The position numbers and the translations under genes are program-made. Positions 8,120-16,306 of a stretch of 64,000 nucleotides of DNA are shown here, piece by piece; position 1 is the stretch's first letter, and each line of letters begins with the position of its first letter. The stretch lies in assembly GCA_965203505.1 (NCBI GenBank), contig OZ241880.1, positions 1,178,001 through 1,242,000 of the forward strand, written 5' to 3'. Below the pieces are notes generated by a model. That model did no database searches, had not been told where the DNA came from, and worked only from the letters and a program-made list of their open reading frames with translations. This DNA is from Bin127 sp965203505. Lineage in GTDB: Bacteria; Chloroflexota; Dehalococcoidia; Lucifugimonadales; Lucifugimonadaceae.

Positions 8120-10489
8120 TTGGACACGGCACATATTCGATCGGAAGAGGACGCGGTGGGTCAGGGCAGTGAAAGCGATATGTCGCGGGGTCGATGGGTG
8201 GACGGTGCTTGGACCTCAATTTCGCGGAAATCCGAGGCGGTAGTCGATACAGCGACCGCATTTTCGCTGTCTCCAAGAATTCAGTACGCTACCTACGCGT
8301 TGCTTTTTTTGGTCGGTTTAGGGATGCGGCTGGTCCGACTCGGCGATCAAGCGGTTCATCACGATGAGAGCCTTCACGGATACTTCGGATATCAGATCTC
8401 GATAGGCAACGAGTACGAACATTCGCCGCTCACGCATGGGATGTTCTTGTTCGAACTGATAGCGGGGATGTTCTTCCTGTTCGGCGATTCCGATTTCACA
8501 TTGCGTCTCGGGATGGTGTTGTTCGGATCAGCCCTGATCCTCGTGCCGCTTCTGTTGCGCAGACAACTCGGCGACGCCGGGGCGTTGCTAACTTCGGTGA
8601 TGTTGACCTTTTCGCCGGCGCTCTTCTACTTCTCGCGGTTTGCGCGTAACGACATTTTGATGGCGTTGTTCATCGCGTTGCTTGCGGTGGCGATATGGCG
8701 CTACATCGAAGAACGGCGTTACCGCTGGTTCTACATCGCGGCGGCAGTGTTAGCGGTATCGATGGCTACCAAGGAGTCGGCGTACATCTTTGTCGTGATA
8801 TTCGCGGCTTACTTCGCGTGGGTGACGCGCTACGAGATCCGCGACATTTTGCTGGGCAATATGCGGTTGAGCGAGATAAGTCCTGCTGGGCATATTCTCG
8901 TGTTGCTCGTCGCGTTATCGGCTCCGTTTTTCGCGGCGGGCATCGCGATTTTCCAAGATCTTGTCGGTCTGACGTTGGCGGCCGTAGAGGGTACGCCGGG
9001 TGTCCCGACTGGTGCACCGGATGGTGCCACGGCCACTGCGGTAGCGGCGGTTGTCACGCTGCTCGTGTTTGGAGTGGGAGTTGCGATCGGCGCTTGGTGG
9101 AATTGGAGACGTTTCTGGGTTGCGCTGGCGATATTCTGGGCGATTTACGCGGTGATCATGACGAATTTCGGTAGCCATTATCCCGGTGTGATCACTGGCG
9201 TTTGGCAATCGCTCGGATACTGGCTGGCTCAGCAGGACGTGAGGCGGGGCGATCAACCGTGGTACTACTACTTCGTAATCAGTTCGGTGTACGAGTTTTT
9301 GCCGATGTTGTCGGCGATGGGCATTGCTCTGTTCTACGCGATCCGCACTGGTTGGCGATCGATCGGCCTGATCATCATCAGCGTTGTGAGTTTTTTGATC
9401 GCGACTTTGCTGATCTACTCGCTCTATTACCAAAAACCAGACCCACCATCTGAAATTTTGGTATTGCCGTTCCTGTTATTGGGCTACGTCACGCTGCTTT
9501 TCGTGCCATTGACCCTCAAAGCCTCTGGTTTTGTCCGATTCTTGCTTTTTTGGGCCGTAGCGACGTTTTTGGCACTTTCGATTGCTGGCGAGAAGATGCC
9601 TTGGCTCTTGGCCCAACTTACTGTGCCGTTCATCTTTGTGGCGGGACACGGATTAGGCAGGCTGGTCGAGTGGATCGATTGGCGTTACGTTTGGTTCCGC
9701 AAGGGTTGGGTGGCATTCGCGTTGCTGCCGTTGGTTTTGATCGCTTTGTACCGATTGCTCTTTTTCGAGTTCTACGACAACTTCGATATTTCCAATTCCC
9801 GGGATCTGAGTCAATTCTTCGAATTATGGGCGCTGATCGCGTTCTGCGGCGTTTCGGTGTTGCTACTCGTGCAGTCTGGGTTGGCGCACGGTTTCCGCAC
9901 GCCGCTCAGCGTACTTGCAATCGGTTTGGTCGTGTTGATGTTCGTCTTTACGGTTCGTGCATCACTGGTCGCCGTCTACAAACACGGCGATATCGCACGG
10001 GAAATGCTCGTATACACGCAGACGACGCAAGACCTGCATCAAACCGCCAAGGAGATCGACCTAGCGCGTGACTTGGCGTGGGACAAGAGCGAGTTCAGCA
10101 TAGCGATCGACACGAGGGACGGTTTCGCGTGGCCGTGGAGCTGGTACTTGCGTAGATATGAAGGCGTTGGATACATAAGTCTCGAACCAGAAGGTTCGGA
10201 GGTGGGCGATTCTAGAACAATCGCCGTGATCAATGCGCGCAACCACGACAACGTGAAGGAGACACTACCGGATGGGTTTGGCGAAGGGCGACATATGATC
10301 CACCGATGGTGGTTTCCCGAGATTTACAAAAACAAGACTCCCGGAGACGTTTGGAACGGTCTCACGAACCGAGAACTGCTGCGACCGATCGCGGACTTCT
10401 GGTTCCACCGGAAGCTTCCTCGCGATCTCGGCTACATTGACTCATACGTCTATTTCAGGGACGACACGCCATCTGCGCCGCTTCGATGA
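8120..10489 (+). CDS. Agl23-like (TIGR03663) membrane glycosyltransferase-related protein
   Basis: Polytopic membrane protein of 789 residues with PMT/GT39-like topology. The first loop has an HHDESLHGYFGYQI motif (acidic residue pair after the first membrane span), as in lipid-phosphate-sugar dependent transferases. Next come PLTHGMFLF, FSRFARNDI and MATKESAYIF, all typical of the TIGR03663 family that accompanies DUF2298 proteins. The start is TTG 8120, with an alternative ATG at 8180 that skips 20 polar residues. It is tightly linked to the preceding DUF2298 gene, so the two probably work in one glycan-transfer or flipping process. The acceptor is not predictable from sequence. Confidence 0.83.
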   Translation: MDTAHIRSEEDAVGQGSESDMSRGRWVDGAWTSISRKSEAVVDTATAFSLSPRIQYATYALLFLVGLGMRLVRLGDQAVHHDESLHGYFGYQISIGNEYEHSPLTHGMFLFELIAGMFFLFGDSDFTLRLGMVLFGSALILVPLLLRRQLGDAGALLTSVMLTFSPALFYFSRFARNDILMALFIALLAVAIWRYIEERRYRWFYIAAAVLAVSMATKESAYIFVVIFAAYFAWVTRYEIRDILLGNMRLSEISPAGHILVLLVALSAPFFAAGIAIFQDLVGLTLAAVEGTPGVPTGAPDGATATAVAAVVTLLVFGVGVAIGAWWNWRRFWVALAIFWAIYAVIMTNFGSHYPGVITGVWQSLGYWLAQQDVRRGDQPWYYYFVISSVYEFLPMLSAMGIALFYAIRTGWRSIGLIIISVVSFLIATLLIYSLYYQKPDPPSEILVLPFLLLGYVTLLFVPLTLKASGFVRFLLFWAVATFLALSIAGEKMPWLLAQLTVPFIFVAGHGLGRLVEWIDWRYVWFRKGWVAFALLPLVLIALYRLLFFEFYDNFDISNSRDLSQFFELWALIAFCGVSVLLLVQSGLAHGFRTPLSVLAIGLVVLMFVFTVRASLVAVYKHGDIAREMLVYTQTTQDLHQTAKEIDLARDLAWDKSEFSIAIDTRDGFAWPWSWYLRRYEGVGYISLEPEGSEVGDSRTIAVINARNHDNVKETLPDGFGEGRHMIHRWWFPEIYKNKTPGDVWNGLTNRELLRPIADFWFHRKLPRDLGYIDSYVYFRDDTPSAPLR

Positions 10490-10536
10490 TGTGCTCAGGA
10501 AAGACGGGGATCGAACTTCGGTAATGGCCTCGAACC

Positions 10537-11640
10537 TTGATTAAAAACCGCGCATTTTGGATCGGTCTCGTGGGGAGTGCGGTATTCCTCGGCATCATGG
10601 CGGTGTTCTTCGTCGACTTCGAGAAAGTGCGCAATGTCCTCGTGTCCGCGAATTACATCTACGCTGTGCCCTCTCTGTTGCTGTACACGTTGGCGCTATG
10701 GTTCCGCACGGTTCGTTGGCGGTATTTGCTCAAGCCGATAATCCGCGGCGACACTAAACGAGCGTTGTTCCCTGTAGTCGTTGTGGGCTACATGGCTAAC
10801 AATCTGATACCGGTACGGATCGGCGAGTTGATGCGTGCGTATTACTTGACGCTTCGCGAGGGCATCAGCACGTTCGCGGGATTCGGTACCGTTGCGCTTG
10901 AGAGGGCTTCAGACGTGATCGCGCTATTGCTTTTGGTCGCGATCGTTGCGGTTCTTGGCGCGATCGGACTGGGATCGGCAGTCGGTACAATCGCGGAGGA
11001 TGTCCCCGGCGGGTTGCCGGTGTTGACAATCGCGGCGCTGTTGCCGTTTCTAGCGGTTTTTTCGCTTGTCGCTTACGTGGTGTTAGTTTCGCCCGCGAAT
11101 ATCCGACGGATGATGAACCGGATTTTGGGTATGGTTTCGGCATCGTTGAGACGGCGAATTGTGGGCACTGTGTTGAATCTGATCGCTGGATTATCCGCGG
11201 TACGAACTTGGCGCGGTTTAGTTAACGTGATCGCGTTATCGTTGCCGGTTTGGATAGCCGAGATAGCTATGTATTACGTGATTGCGCTCGGTTTCGATAT
11301 CCGAGAGGTGTTCGACAGTCAGCTTCAGTTCATAGCCGCAGTCGTCGCGTTCGGTGCGGCGGCGAACTTGGCTGGGGTACTCCCATCGAGCGCAGGTAGT
11401 TGGGGTCCATTTGACTTTTTTGGTGCGGCTGCTCTGACTGCGCTTGGAGTAGACACCGATTTGGCAGCGGCTTACGCCGTTACTGTTCACGTGGTCCTGT
11501 GGGGGCCGGTGACACTGGCTGGAGCAATGTTGCTGCTCGCAGACAAGGTTTCAATGGCAAACCTCGCCCGCGGGGCGCGCGCGGCTCGTAGCGATGCAAG
11601 TGATGAATCCAAGGAACAACCTGCGGAGATCCACCGATGA
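10537..11640 (+). CDS. UPF0104 / flippase-like (LPG synthase transmembrane domain) protein
   Basis: Integral membrane protein of 367 residues with about eight hydrophobic segments. The start is TTG 10537, giving a short basic N-terminus followed immediately by a membrane span. Segments FRTVRWRYLLKP, GYMANNLIPVRIGELMRAYYL and GVLPSSAGSWGPFDFF are characteristic of the lysylphosphatidylglycerol synthetase transmembrane (UPF0104) family. These proteins are thought to flip or transfer lipid-linked groups. Its stop overlaps the next start as ATGA. Its position after the DUF2298/Agl23 pair supports a role in the same envelope glycolipid pathway. That role is inferred from context. Confidence 0.82.
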   Translation: MIKNRAFWIGLVGSAVFLGIMAVFFVDFEKVRNVLVSANYIYAVPSLLLYTLALWFRTVRWRYLLKPIIRGDTKRALFPVVVVGYMANNLIPVRIGELMRAYYLTLREGISTFAGFGTVALERASDVIALLLLVAIVAVLGAIGLGSAVGTIAEDVPGGLPVLTIAALLPFLAVFSLVAYVVLVSPANIRRMMNRILGMVSASLRRRIVGTVLNLIAGLSAVRTWRGLVNVIALSLPVWIAEIAMYYVIALGFDIREVFDSQLQFIAAVVAFGAAANLAGVLPSSAGSWGPFDFFGAAALTALGVDTDLAAAYAVTVHVVLWGPVTLAGAMLLLADKVSMANLARGARAARSDASDESKEQPAEIHR

Positions 11641-12983
11641 AGGTTGGTATCGTAGGGGCCGGCGCCGCTGGACTCGCCGCGGCGTACGATCTCGGTAACG
11701 CAGGTCACCAAGTCGTGGTTTACGAATCTGCGCCGTTCATCGGCGGTCAAGCGTCGACGATACCGGTTGGCGGCCATCCGTTGGAGCGGGGATATCATCA
11801 TCTTTTCACCAACGACAAGGCGATCTTGGACTTGATGGAAGAGTTAGGGATTGGCGATGCGATGGAGTGGTACCCGTCGAGTGTAGGGACGTTTGTGGAC
11901 GGCGGTTTGCATCGGACTACGACGGCGTTTGATCTGCTCCGTTTCAGCGCCATTCCGATCTGGGAGAGGATTCGGATGGGGCTTTTCACCCTGAGGGTTC
12001 AACGGATCAAAGATTGGGAGAGTTTGGAACCTTATACGGCGGATCAGTGGTTGAGCGAGAAACTGGGCGGGCAAGCTTACGATGTCTTGTGGAATCCGTT
12101 GCTCAGGGGTAAGTTTGGCCGGTTTTACGGTGAAGTGGGAATGCCGTGGTTCTGGTCGAAGATCCAGACGAGGTTTGCATCGAGAGAAGGTCTGTTGGCC
12201 AAAGAGGTGCTCGGTTACCCGACGGGCAGTTTTGACGTGGTTTTCGATGCTTTGGCGGCAAAAATCAAGGCATCCGGAGGAGAGGTCCGCATCGAAAATC
12301 CCGTAACTAGGATCGTACCGAAAAATGAAGCCGGTTCAGTGGACATCGAATATGTCGATTCTGGTCGAGAACAGACCGGACAGTTCGATTGCGTGCTTTC
12401 AACAGTCCCATCATTCACAATGCCCAGCTTGATGCGGTCGATGCCCGACGCGTACTTGCACCGACTCGAATCAGTTCAGTACTTGGCCGCCGTAGTCGTG
12501 ATCTTGGAACTGGATCGTAAGCTGACTGATTTCTATTGGATGAACATAGCATCGGACGACGTGCCGTTCCTCGGCATAATCGAGCACACCAACATGTTGC
12601 CGAAGTCGTGGTACAACGATCGGCACGTTGTTTATCTGACTAACTATCTGCACCGCAACGATGAATTGTTCAACCTTCCTCCAGATGAGTTGACCGTCCT
12701 CTATTTGAGCCACCTTCACAAGTTCAACCCGGAATTCGAAAATACTTGGGTCAAGGAAGTCCACTACAACGCAGTCAGCGCCGCCCAACCGATAATCGGG
12801 ACCGAGTACGGTGGGCAAAAACCTTCGCATAGGACGCCGTTCGAGCGAGTGTACCTTGCGAATACGACTCAGATATACCCCGAGGATCGCGGCACGAACT
12901 ACTCGATTAGGATGGGCAGGGAAGTGGCTGCGCTGATGCTCGACGATGCTAATGAGAATTGGAGCGACTGGCGCTCAAATTGA
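11637..12983 (+). CDS. FAD-dependent oxidoreductase (amine oxidase / UDP-galactopyranose mutase-like)
   Basis: Flavoprotein of 448 residues. The N-terminus is a Rossmann FAD-binding motif (VGIVGAGAAGLAAAYDL) ending in a conserved acid (VVVYES), then GGQAST and LERGYHHLFTND, as in protoporphyrinogen oxidase and mutase-like enzymes. A C-terminal FAD-contact region reads RVYLANTTQIYPEDRGTNYS. Its 4-base overlap (ATGA) with the flippase-like gene and the neighbouring membrane glycosyltransferase-like genes suggest it modifies a sugar or polyprenyl intermediate of that pathway. Similar genes occur beside glycosyltransferases in Chloroflexota. The substrate is not recognisable. Confidence 0.8.
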   Translation: MKVGIVGAGAAGLAAAYDLGNAGHQVVVYESAPFIGGQASTIPVGGHPLERGYHHLFTNDKAILDLMEELGIGDAMEWYPSSVGTFVDGGLHRTTTAFDLLRFSAIPIWERIRMGLFTLRVQRIKDWESLEPYTADQWLSEKLGGQAYDVLWNPLLRGKFGRFYGEVGMPWFWSKIQTRFASREGLLAKEVLGYPTGSFDVVFDALAAKIKASGGEVRIENPVTRIVPKNEAGSVDIEYVDSGREQTGQFDCVLSTVPSFTMPSLMRSMPDAYLHRLESVQYLAAVVVILELDRKLTDFYWMNIASDDVPFLGIIEHTNMLPKSWYNDRHVVYLTNYLHRNDELFNLPPDELTVLYLSHLHKFNPEFENTWVKEVHYNAVSAAQPIIGTEYGGQKPSHRTPFERVYLANTTQIYPEDRGTNYSIRMGREVAALMLDDANENWSDWRSN

Positions 12984-13078
12984 CGTTGTCGCGCGTCCAT
13001 GTGGGTTGGAATCTCTGAGTTAACCTATATGCGTGTCCGGCGATTTGGCCGACCAGATTCAAACGGGAGACTAACTGA

Positions 13079-13858
13079 ATGGGCGTGCTAGACGGCAAGG
13101 TATCAATAATCACAGGAGCAGGTACGGGCATCGGCGAATCTGCAGCGGGTATGTTCGCTGAAGCGGGATCAACGTTGGTCTTGGCCGGGCGAAGACGCGC
13201 GCCTCTGGATGAAGTGGCAGCATCTGCACGGGAGCATGGAGTTGAAGTTGAGGTTAGACCTACTGATTTGGAAGACGGCGATGCTGCCGCCGATTTGGGG
13301 CGATGGAGCGTTGAACGGTTTGGGCGCGTCGATATTTTGGTGAACAACGCCGGCCACAGCAGCCGGGTCAGATCGATCAGATACGTCGGTCCTGAAGAAT
13401 GGGATTCGGTCTTCAAAGTCAACGTCGAAGGAGTATACAGACTCACACAGTCGGTATTGGGCAGTATGATCGAGCGGGGCGAAGGGACAGTGATCACAGT
13501 CTCTTCGATGGCGGCATTGAATCCGGGTCTAATGGGTGGCGCGCCTTACAGTGCCGCTAAAGCCGCTTCGTTGAACATGATCCGCGGAATGAACACTGAA
13601 CTGGCTAAACTCGGCATACGCGCTTGCGCGATCATGCCGGGCGAGGTGGACACACCGATACTTGAAAACAGGCCTAGGCCACCCGACTCTGATGATCGTT
13701 CGACGATGATGCAGCCTGAGGACATCGCCTCAGCGGTTTTCCTGTGCGCTGCGATGCCCCAGAGGACGATAGTCGAGCAAGTCGTCATGATACCGACGAC
13801 GCGGCGAGACGTGACGAGGGATATGGCTGCCGCAGAAGCCGAAGGCTCCGGAAGGTAG
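13079..13858 (+). CDS. short-chain dehydrogenase/reductase
   Basis: Classical SDR of 259 residues. It has a cofactor motif TGAGTGIG (13-20), NNAG (89-92), and catalytic S143, Y157 and K161 (YSAAK). The residues after the second strand (LAGRRR) favour NADP(H). PGEVDTPI marks the substrate-loop region. The ATG is preceded by GGGAG at a good distance. It lies alone between the membrane cluster and the nuoEFG-like genes, so no pathway can be assigned. The specific alcohol or ketone substrate is unknown. Confidence 0.88.
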   Translation: MGVLDGKVSIITGAGTGIGESAAGMFAEAGSTLVLAGRRRAPLDEVAASAREHGVEVEVRPTDLEDGDAAADLGRWSVERFGRVDILVNNAGHSSRVRSIRYVGPEEWDSVFKVNVEGVYRLTQSVLGSMIERGEGTVITVSSMAALNPGLMGGAPYSAAKAASLNMIRGMNTELAKLGIRACAIMPGEVDTPILENRPRPPDSDDRSTMMQPEDIASAVFLCAAMPQRTIVEQVVMIPTTRRDVTRDMAAAEAEGSGR

Positions 13859-13982
13859 TTGTGGTGGCCGTCGCGAGCCGCGTCAGTGCGTGATGCTCTG
13901 TTACGATTCCATCTAGAACCGGTTCGCCACGAGTCAGTGCGCCTAGATTCGGACGAACTTTTTCGACGAGACTGGTGAGAGA

Positions 13983-14507
13983 TTGACGACAACTCAGCAG
14001 AAAAGCCTGCCTGCGTTGCGGGAGCGCATTCTTCGGGCACTGGATTCGCAGACAGCCGGCAAAGATCGACCGCCAAGCGTCACGGTACTGTCCTCGCTTC
14101 TCGCCATCCAAGACGAACTGCACTATATCCCAGACGAAGCCGTAGAAGAGACCGCCGTCTATTGCAATGCCACGATTAACGATGTCTGGAGTGTAGCGTC
14201 GTTCTACACTAATTTCCGATTCACACCGCCGGGATTGACGACCGTGGACGTGTGTTGGGGGCCGACGTGTCACTTGATGGGTGCACAGAAGGTGCTTGAG
14301 GCAGTTCAAGACGAGCTCGGGGTAGATTCTGAAGAAACGAGCTCGGACGGGAAGATCACGCTACGTTACAGCACCTGTCTTGGTGCTTGCGCTCAGGCTC
14401 CCGTCATAGCTCGTGACCACGTGCTTTCCGGGAACGCGAACCCAGATTCGGCAAGAGAGTACATTTCTGATCTCCAGCGGGAGCTTGAAGATGGTAACGC
14501 GCACTGA
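13983..14507 (+). CDS. nuoE: NuoE-like [2Fe-2S] thioredoxin-fold subunit
   Basis: Subunit of an NADH-oxidising module, 174 residues. It holds the single [2Fe-2S] cluster through C91, C96, C132 and C136 (C-x4-C and C-x3-C), which is standard for NuoE and related diaphorase subunits. The start is TTG 13983 with a GGTGAGAG purine stretch just upstream. The 3' end overlaps the NuoF gene by 17 bases, so the two are translationally linked. No membrane or quinone-module genes of complex I are in the window, so the trio may serve either complex I or a soluble diaphorase. Confidence 0.88.
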   Translation: MTTTQQKSLPALRERILRALDSQTAGKDRPPSVTVLSSLLAIQDELHYIPDEAVEETAVYCNATINDVWSVASFYTNFRFTPPGLTTVDVCWGPTCHLMGAQKVLEAVQDELGVDSEETSSDGKITLRYSTCLGACAQAPVIARDHVLSGNANPDSAREYISDLQRELEDGNAH

Positions 14508-16272
14508 AGCACCCGTAGACACCTACGCAGAGGCGATGAGCCAGCAGACTCAGTACGCGTTGTTGCGAGCGCGGGCACGACAACGTTGGCAAGAACTGGT
14601 GAACGGCGACAAGCCGTGGGTCAGGGTTGGTTACGGTGCGTCAGGTCAGGCTGCAGGTGCCGAGGCTGTTTACGAGGCACTCAAACCGTTTGGTGCCGAG
14701 GGCAGCGATCAGATCAATCTGTCGTTTGTCGGTGCACACGGTTTGATGTATCTCGAACCCGTGGTCGACGTGGTAGTTCCTCATGCGAACCGGATCTTCC
14801 ACGCGAACGTGACGCCTGAAATGGTTCCTGGGATCGTGGCTCATTACATTGATGGACGCGACACTCACCCTTTGCACGATTCGGCGTACTCGTATTCCGG
14901 TCACCGTGACAATTACGTTGAGGGCCTGCCGGTATGGGACGAACTGCCAGCGAACGCTAGCCAAACGAAGCTGTTGACGTCGAACTTCGGGAACATAGAC
15001 CCGCTCGATATATTGCAGTACGTTGCACACGAAGGTTACTCCGCCCTCAACAAAGCGGTGTTGTCGATGACCTCGGACGAAGTTGTGGAAGAGGTCAAGA
15101 CATCCGGTCTGCGCGGTCGAGGCGGTGCCGCTTTTCCGACGGGCTTGAAATGGTCGTTCTTGGCACCAAGTCAGGCTCCTGTGAAATATGTCCTTTGCAA
15201 CTGCGAGGAGGGCGACCCGGGCGCATTCAACGACAAAGGCATACTGGAGAGCGACCCGCACAGATTGATCGAGGGATTGATCATCAATGGGTATGCTACG
15301 AATTCGACGCACGGCGTCGTCTTCATACGTCAAGGCCACGAAATCCCCATCGAAGCCACTAGGCACGCAATCGACCAAGCATATGAACACGGGTTGCTCG
15401 GTGAGAACATCCTAGGATCGGAATTCTCATTTGAGATGGAGGTTTCGCTTACCGGAGATTCGTACGTTGCAGGCGAAGAGACGGCGATGATGGAGGCGAT
15501 CGAGGGCAAACGTTCCACGCCAAGGTATAAGCCGCCATTTCCGGCACAGGCAGGGCTTTTCCAGAAGCCAACGAATATCAACAATGTCAAGACAATCGCT
15601 TATGTGCCGAGCATCGTCGCAACCAGTGGAGACGAATTCAAAAAAATCGGCACGGAATCGTCGTCTGGAACAGCACTTGTGTGTCTCACGGGACACATCA
15701 AGCGCCCTGGCATGTACGAAGTAGCAATGGGGATGAGGATCCGCCAAGTTCTGGAAGACATCGGCGGCGGAGTAGCCGACGGATCGGAGCGAATCAAGGT
15801 TCTTCAGACCGGTGGTCCGCTGGGTGGTGTGATGGGAGAAGAGGCGTTTGATACCGAAATTGACTTCGACGAAATGGCGAAGTCAGGAGCGATCTTGGGG
15901 TCCGGAGGGATCATCGTCGGAGACGAATCGACAGACGTTGTCGATCTGATCAGGAACCTCGTGGCGTTCAACCAATTCGAGTCTTGCGGCAAATGCTTTC
16001 CATGTCGGTTGGGCAACACTCATATGCTCGATGTCTTGGATCGAATGTGCAAGAATGAGGCAAAACCAGGTGATATGCAGCTGCTCGAAACGGTTGGCAA
16101 CAACATGAAAATCGGCTCGCTGTGCGGGCACGGTCAGCTCGGTTACAACCCCATCTCATCTGCGATCAGCTATTTCGGAGACGAGTTTGAGAAACGATTC
16201 AAAGGCGAACTCGAAAAATCAGGTCCATTCGGCGACGGGTCGATGATTTTGCCGAGCCGCACGCGCCCGTAA
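14491..16272 (+). CDS. nuoF: NuoF-like NADH/FMN-binding subunit
   Basis: FMN- and NADH-binding flavoprotein of 593 residues, longer than complex I NuoF (about 430). An N-terminal thioredoxin-like region (VGYGASGQAAGAEAV) makes it resemble the large diaphorase subunits of NAD-linked hydrogenases and formate dehydrogenases. Signatures are GLRGRGGAAFPTGLKW, CNCEEGDPGAFNDK, and the [4Fe-4S] site ESCGKCFPCRLGN with a later cysteine in SLCGHG. The ATG at 14491 has GGGAG 8 bases upstream and overlaps nuoE. An in-frame ATG at 14413 would extend far into nuoE and is rejected. Confidence 0.9.
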   Translation: MVTRTEAPVDTYAEAMSQQTQYALLRARARQRWQELVNGDKPWVRVGYGASGQAAGAEAVYEALKPFGAEGSDQINLSFVGAHGLMYLEPVVDVVVPHANRIFHANVTPEMVPGIVAHYIDGRDTHPLHDSAYSYSGHRDNYVEGLPVWDELPANASQTKLLTSNFGNIDPLDILQYVAHEGYSALNKAVLSMTSDEVVEEVKTSGLRGRGGAAFPTGLKWSFLAPSQAPVKYVLCNCEEGDPGAFNDKGILESDPHRLIEGLIINGYATNSTHGVVFIRQGHEIPIEATRHAIDQAYEHGLLGENILGSEFSFEMEVSLTGDSYVAGEETAMMEAIEGKRSTPRYKPPFPAQAGLFQKPTNINNVKTIAYVPSIVATSGDEFKKIGTESSSGTALVCLTGHIKRPGMYEVAMGMRIRQVLEDIGGGVADGSERIKVLQTGGPLGGVMGEEAFDTEIDFDEMAKSGAILGSGGIIVGDESTDVVDLIRNLVAFNQFESCGKCFPCRLGNTHMLDVLDRMCKNEAKPGDMQLLETVGNNMKIGSLCGHGQLGYNPISSAISYFGDEFEKRFKGELEKSGPFGDGSMILPSRTRP

Positions 16273-16306
16273 CGCACGATTCAGTTCACTCACAGCGAAG
16301 AATAAA

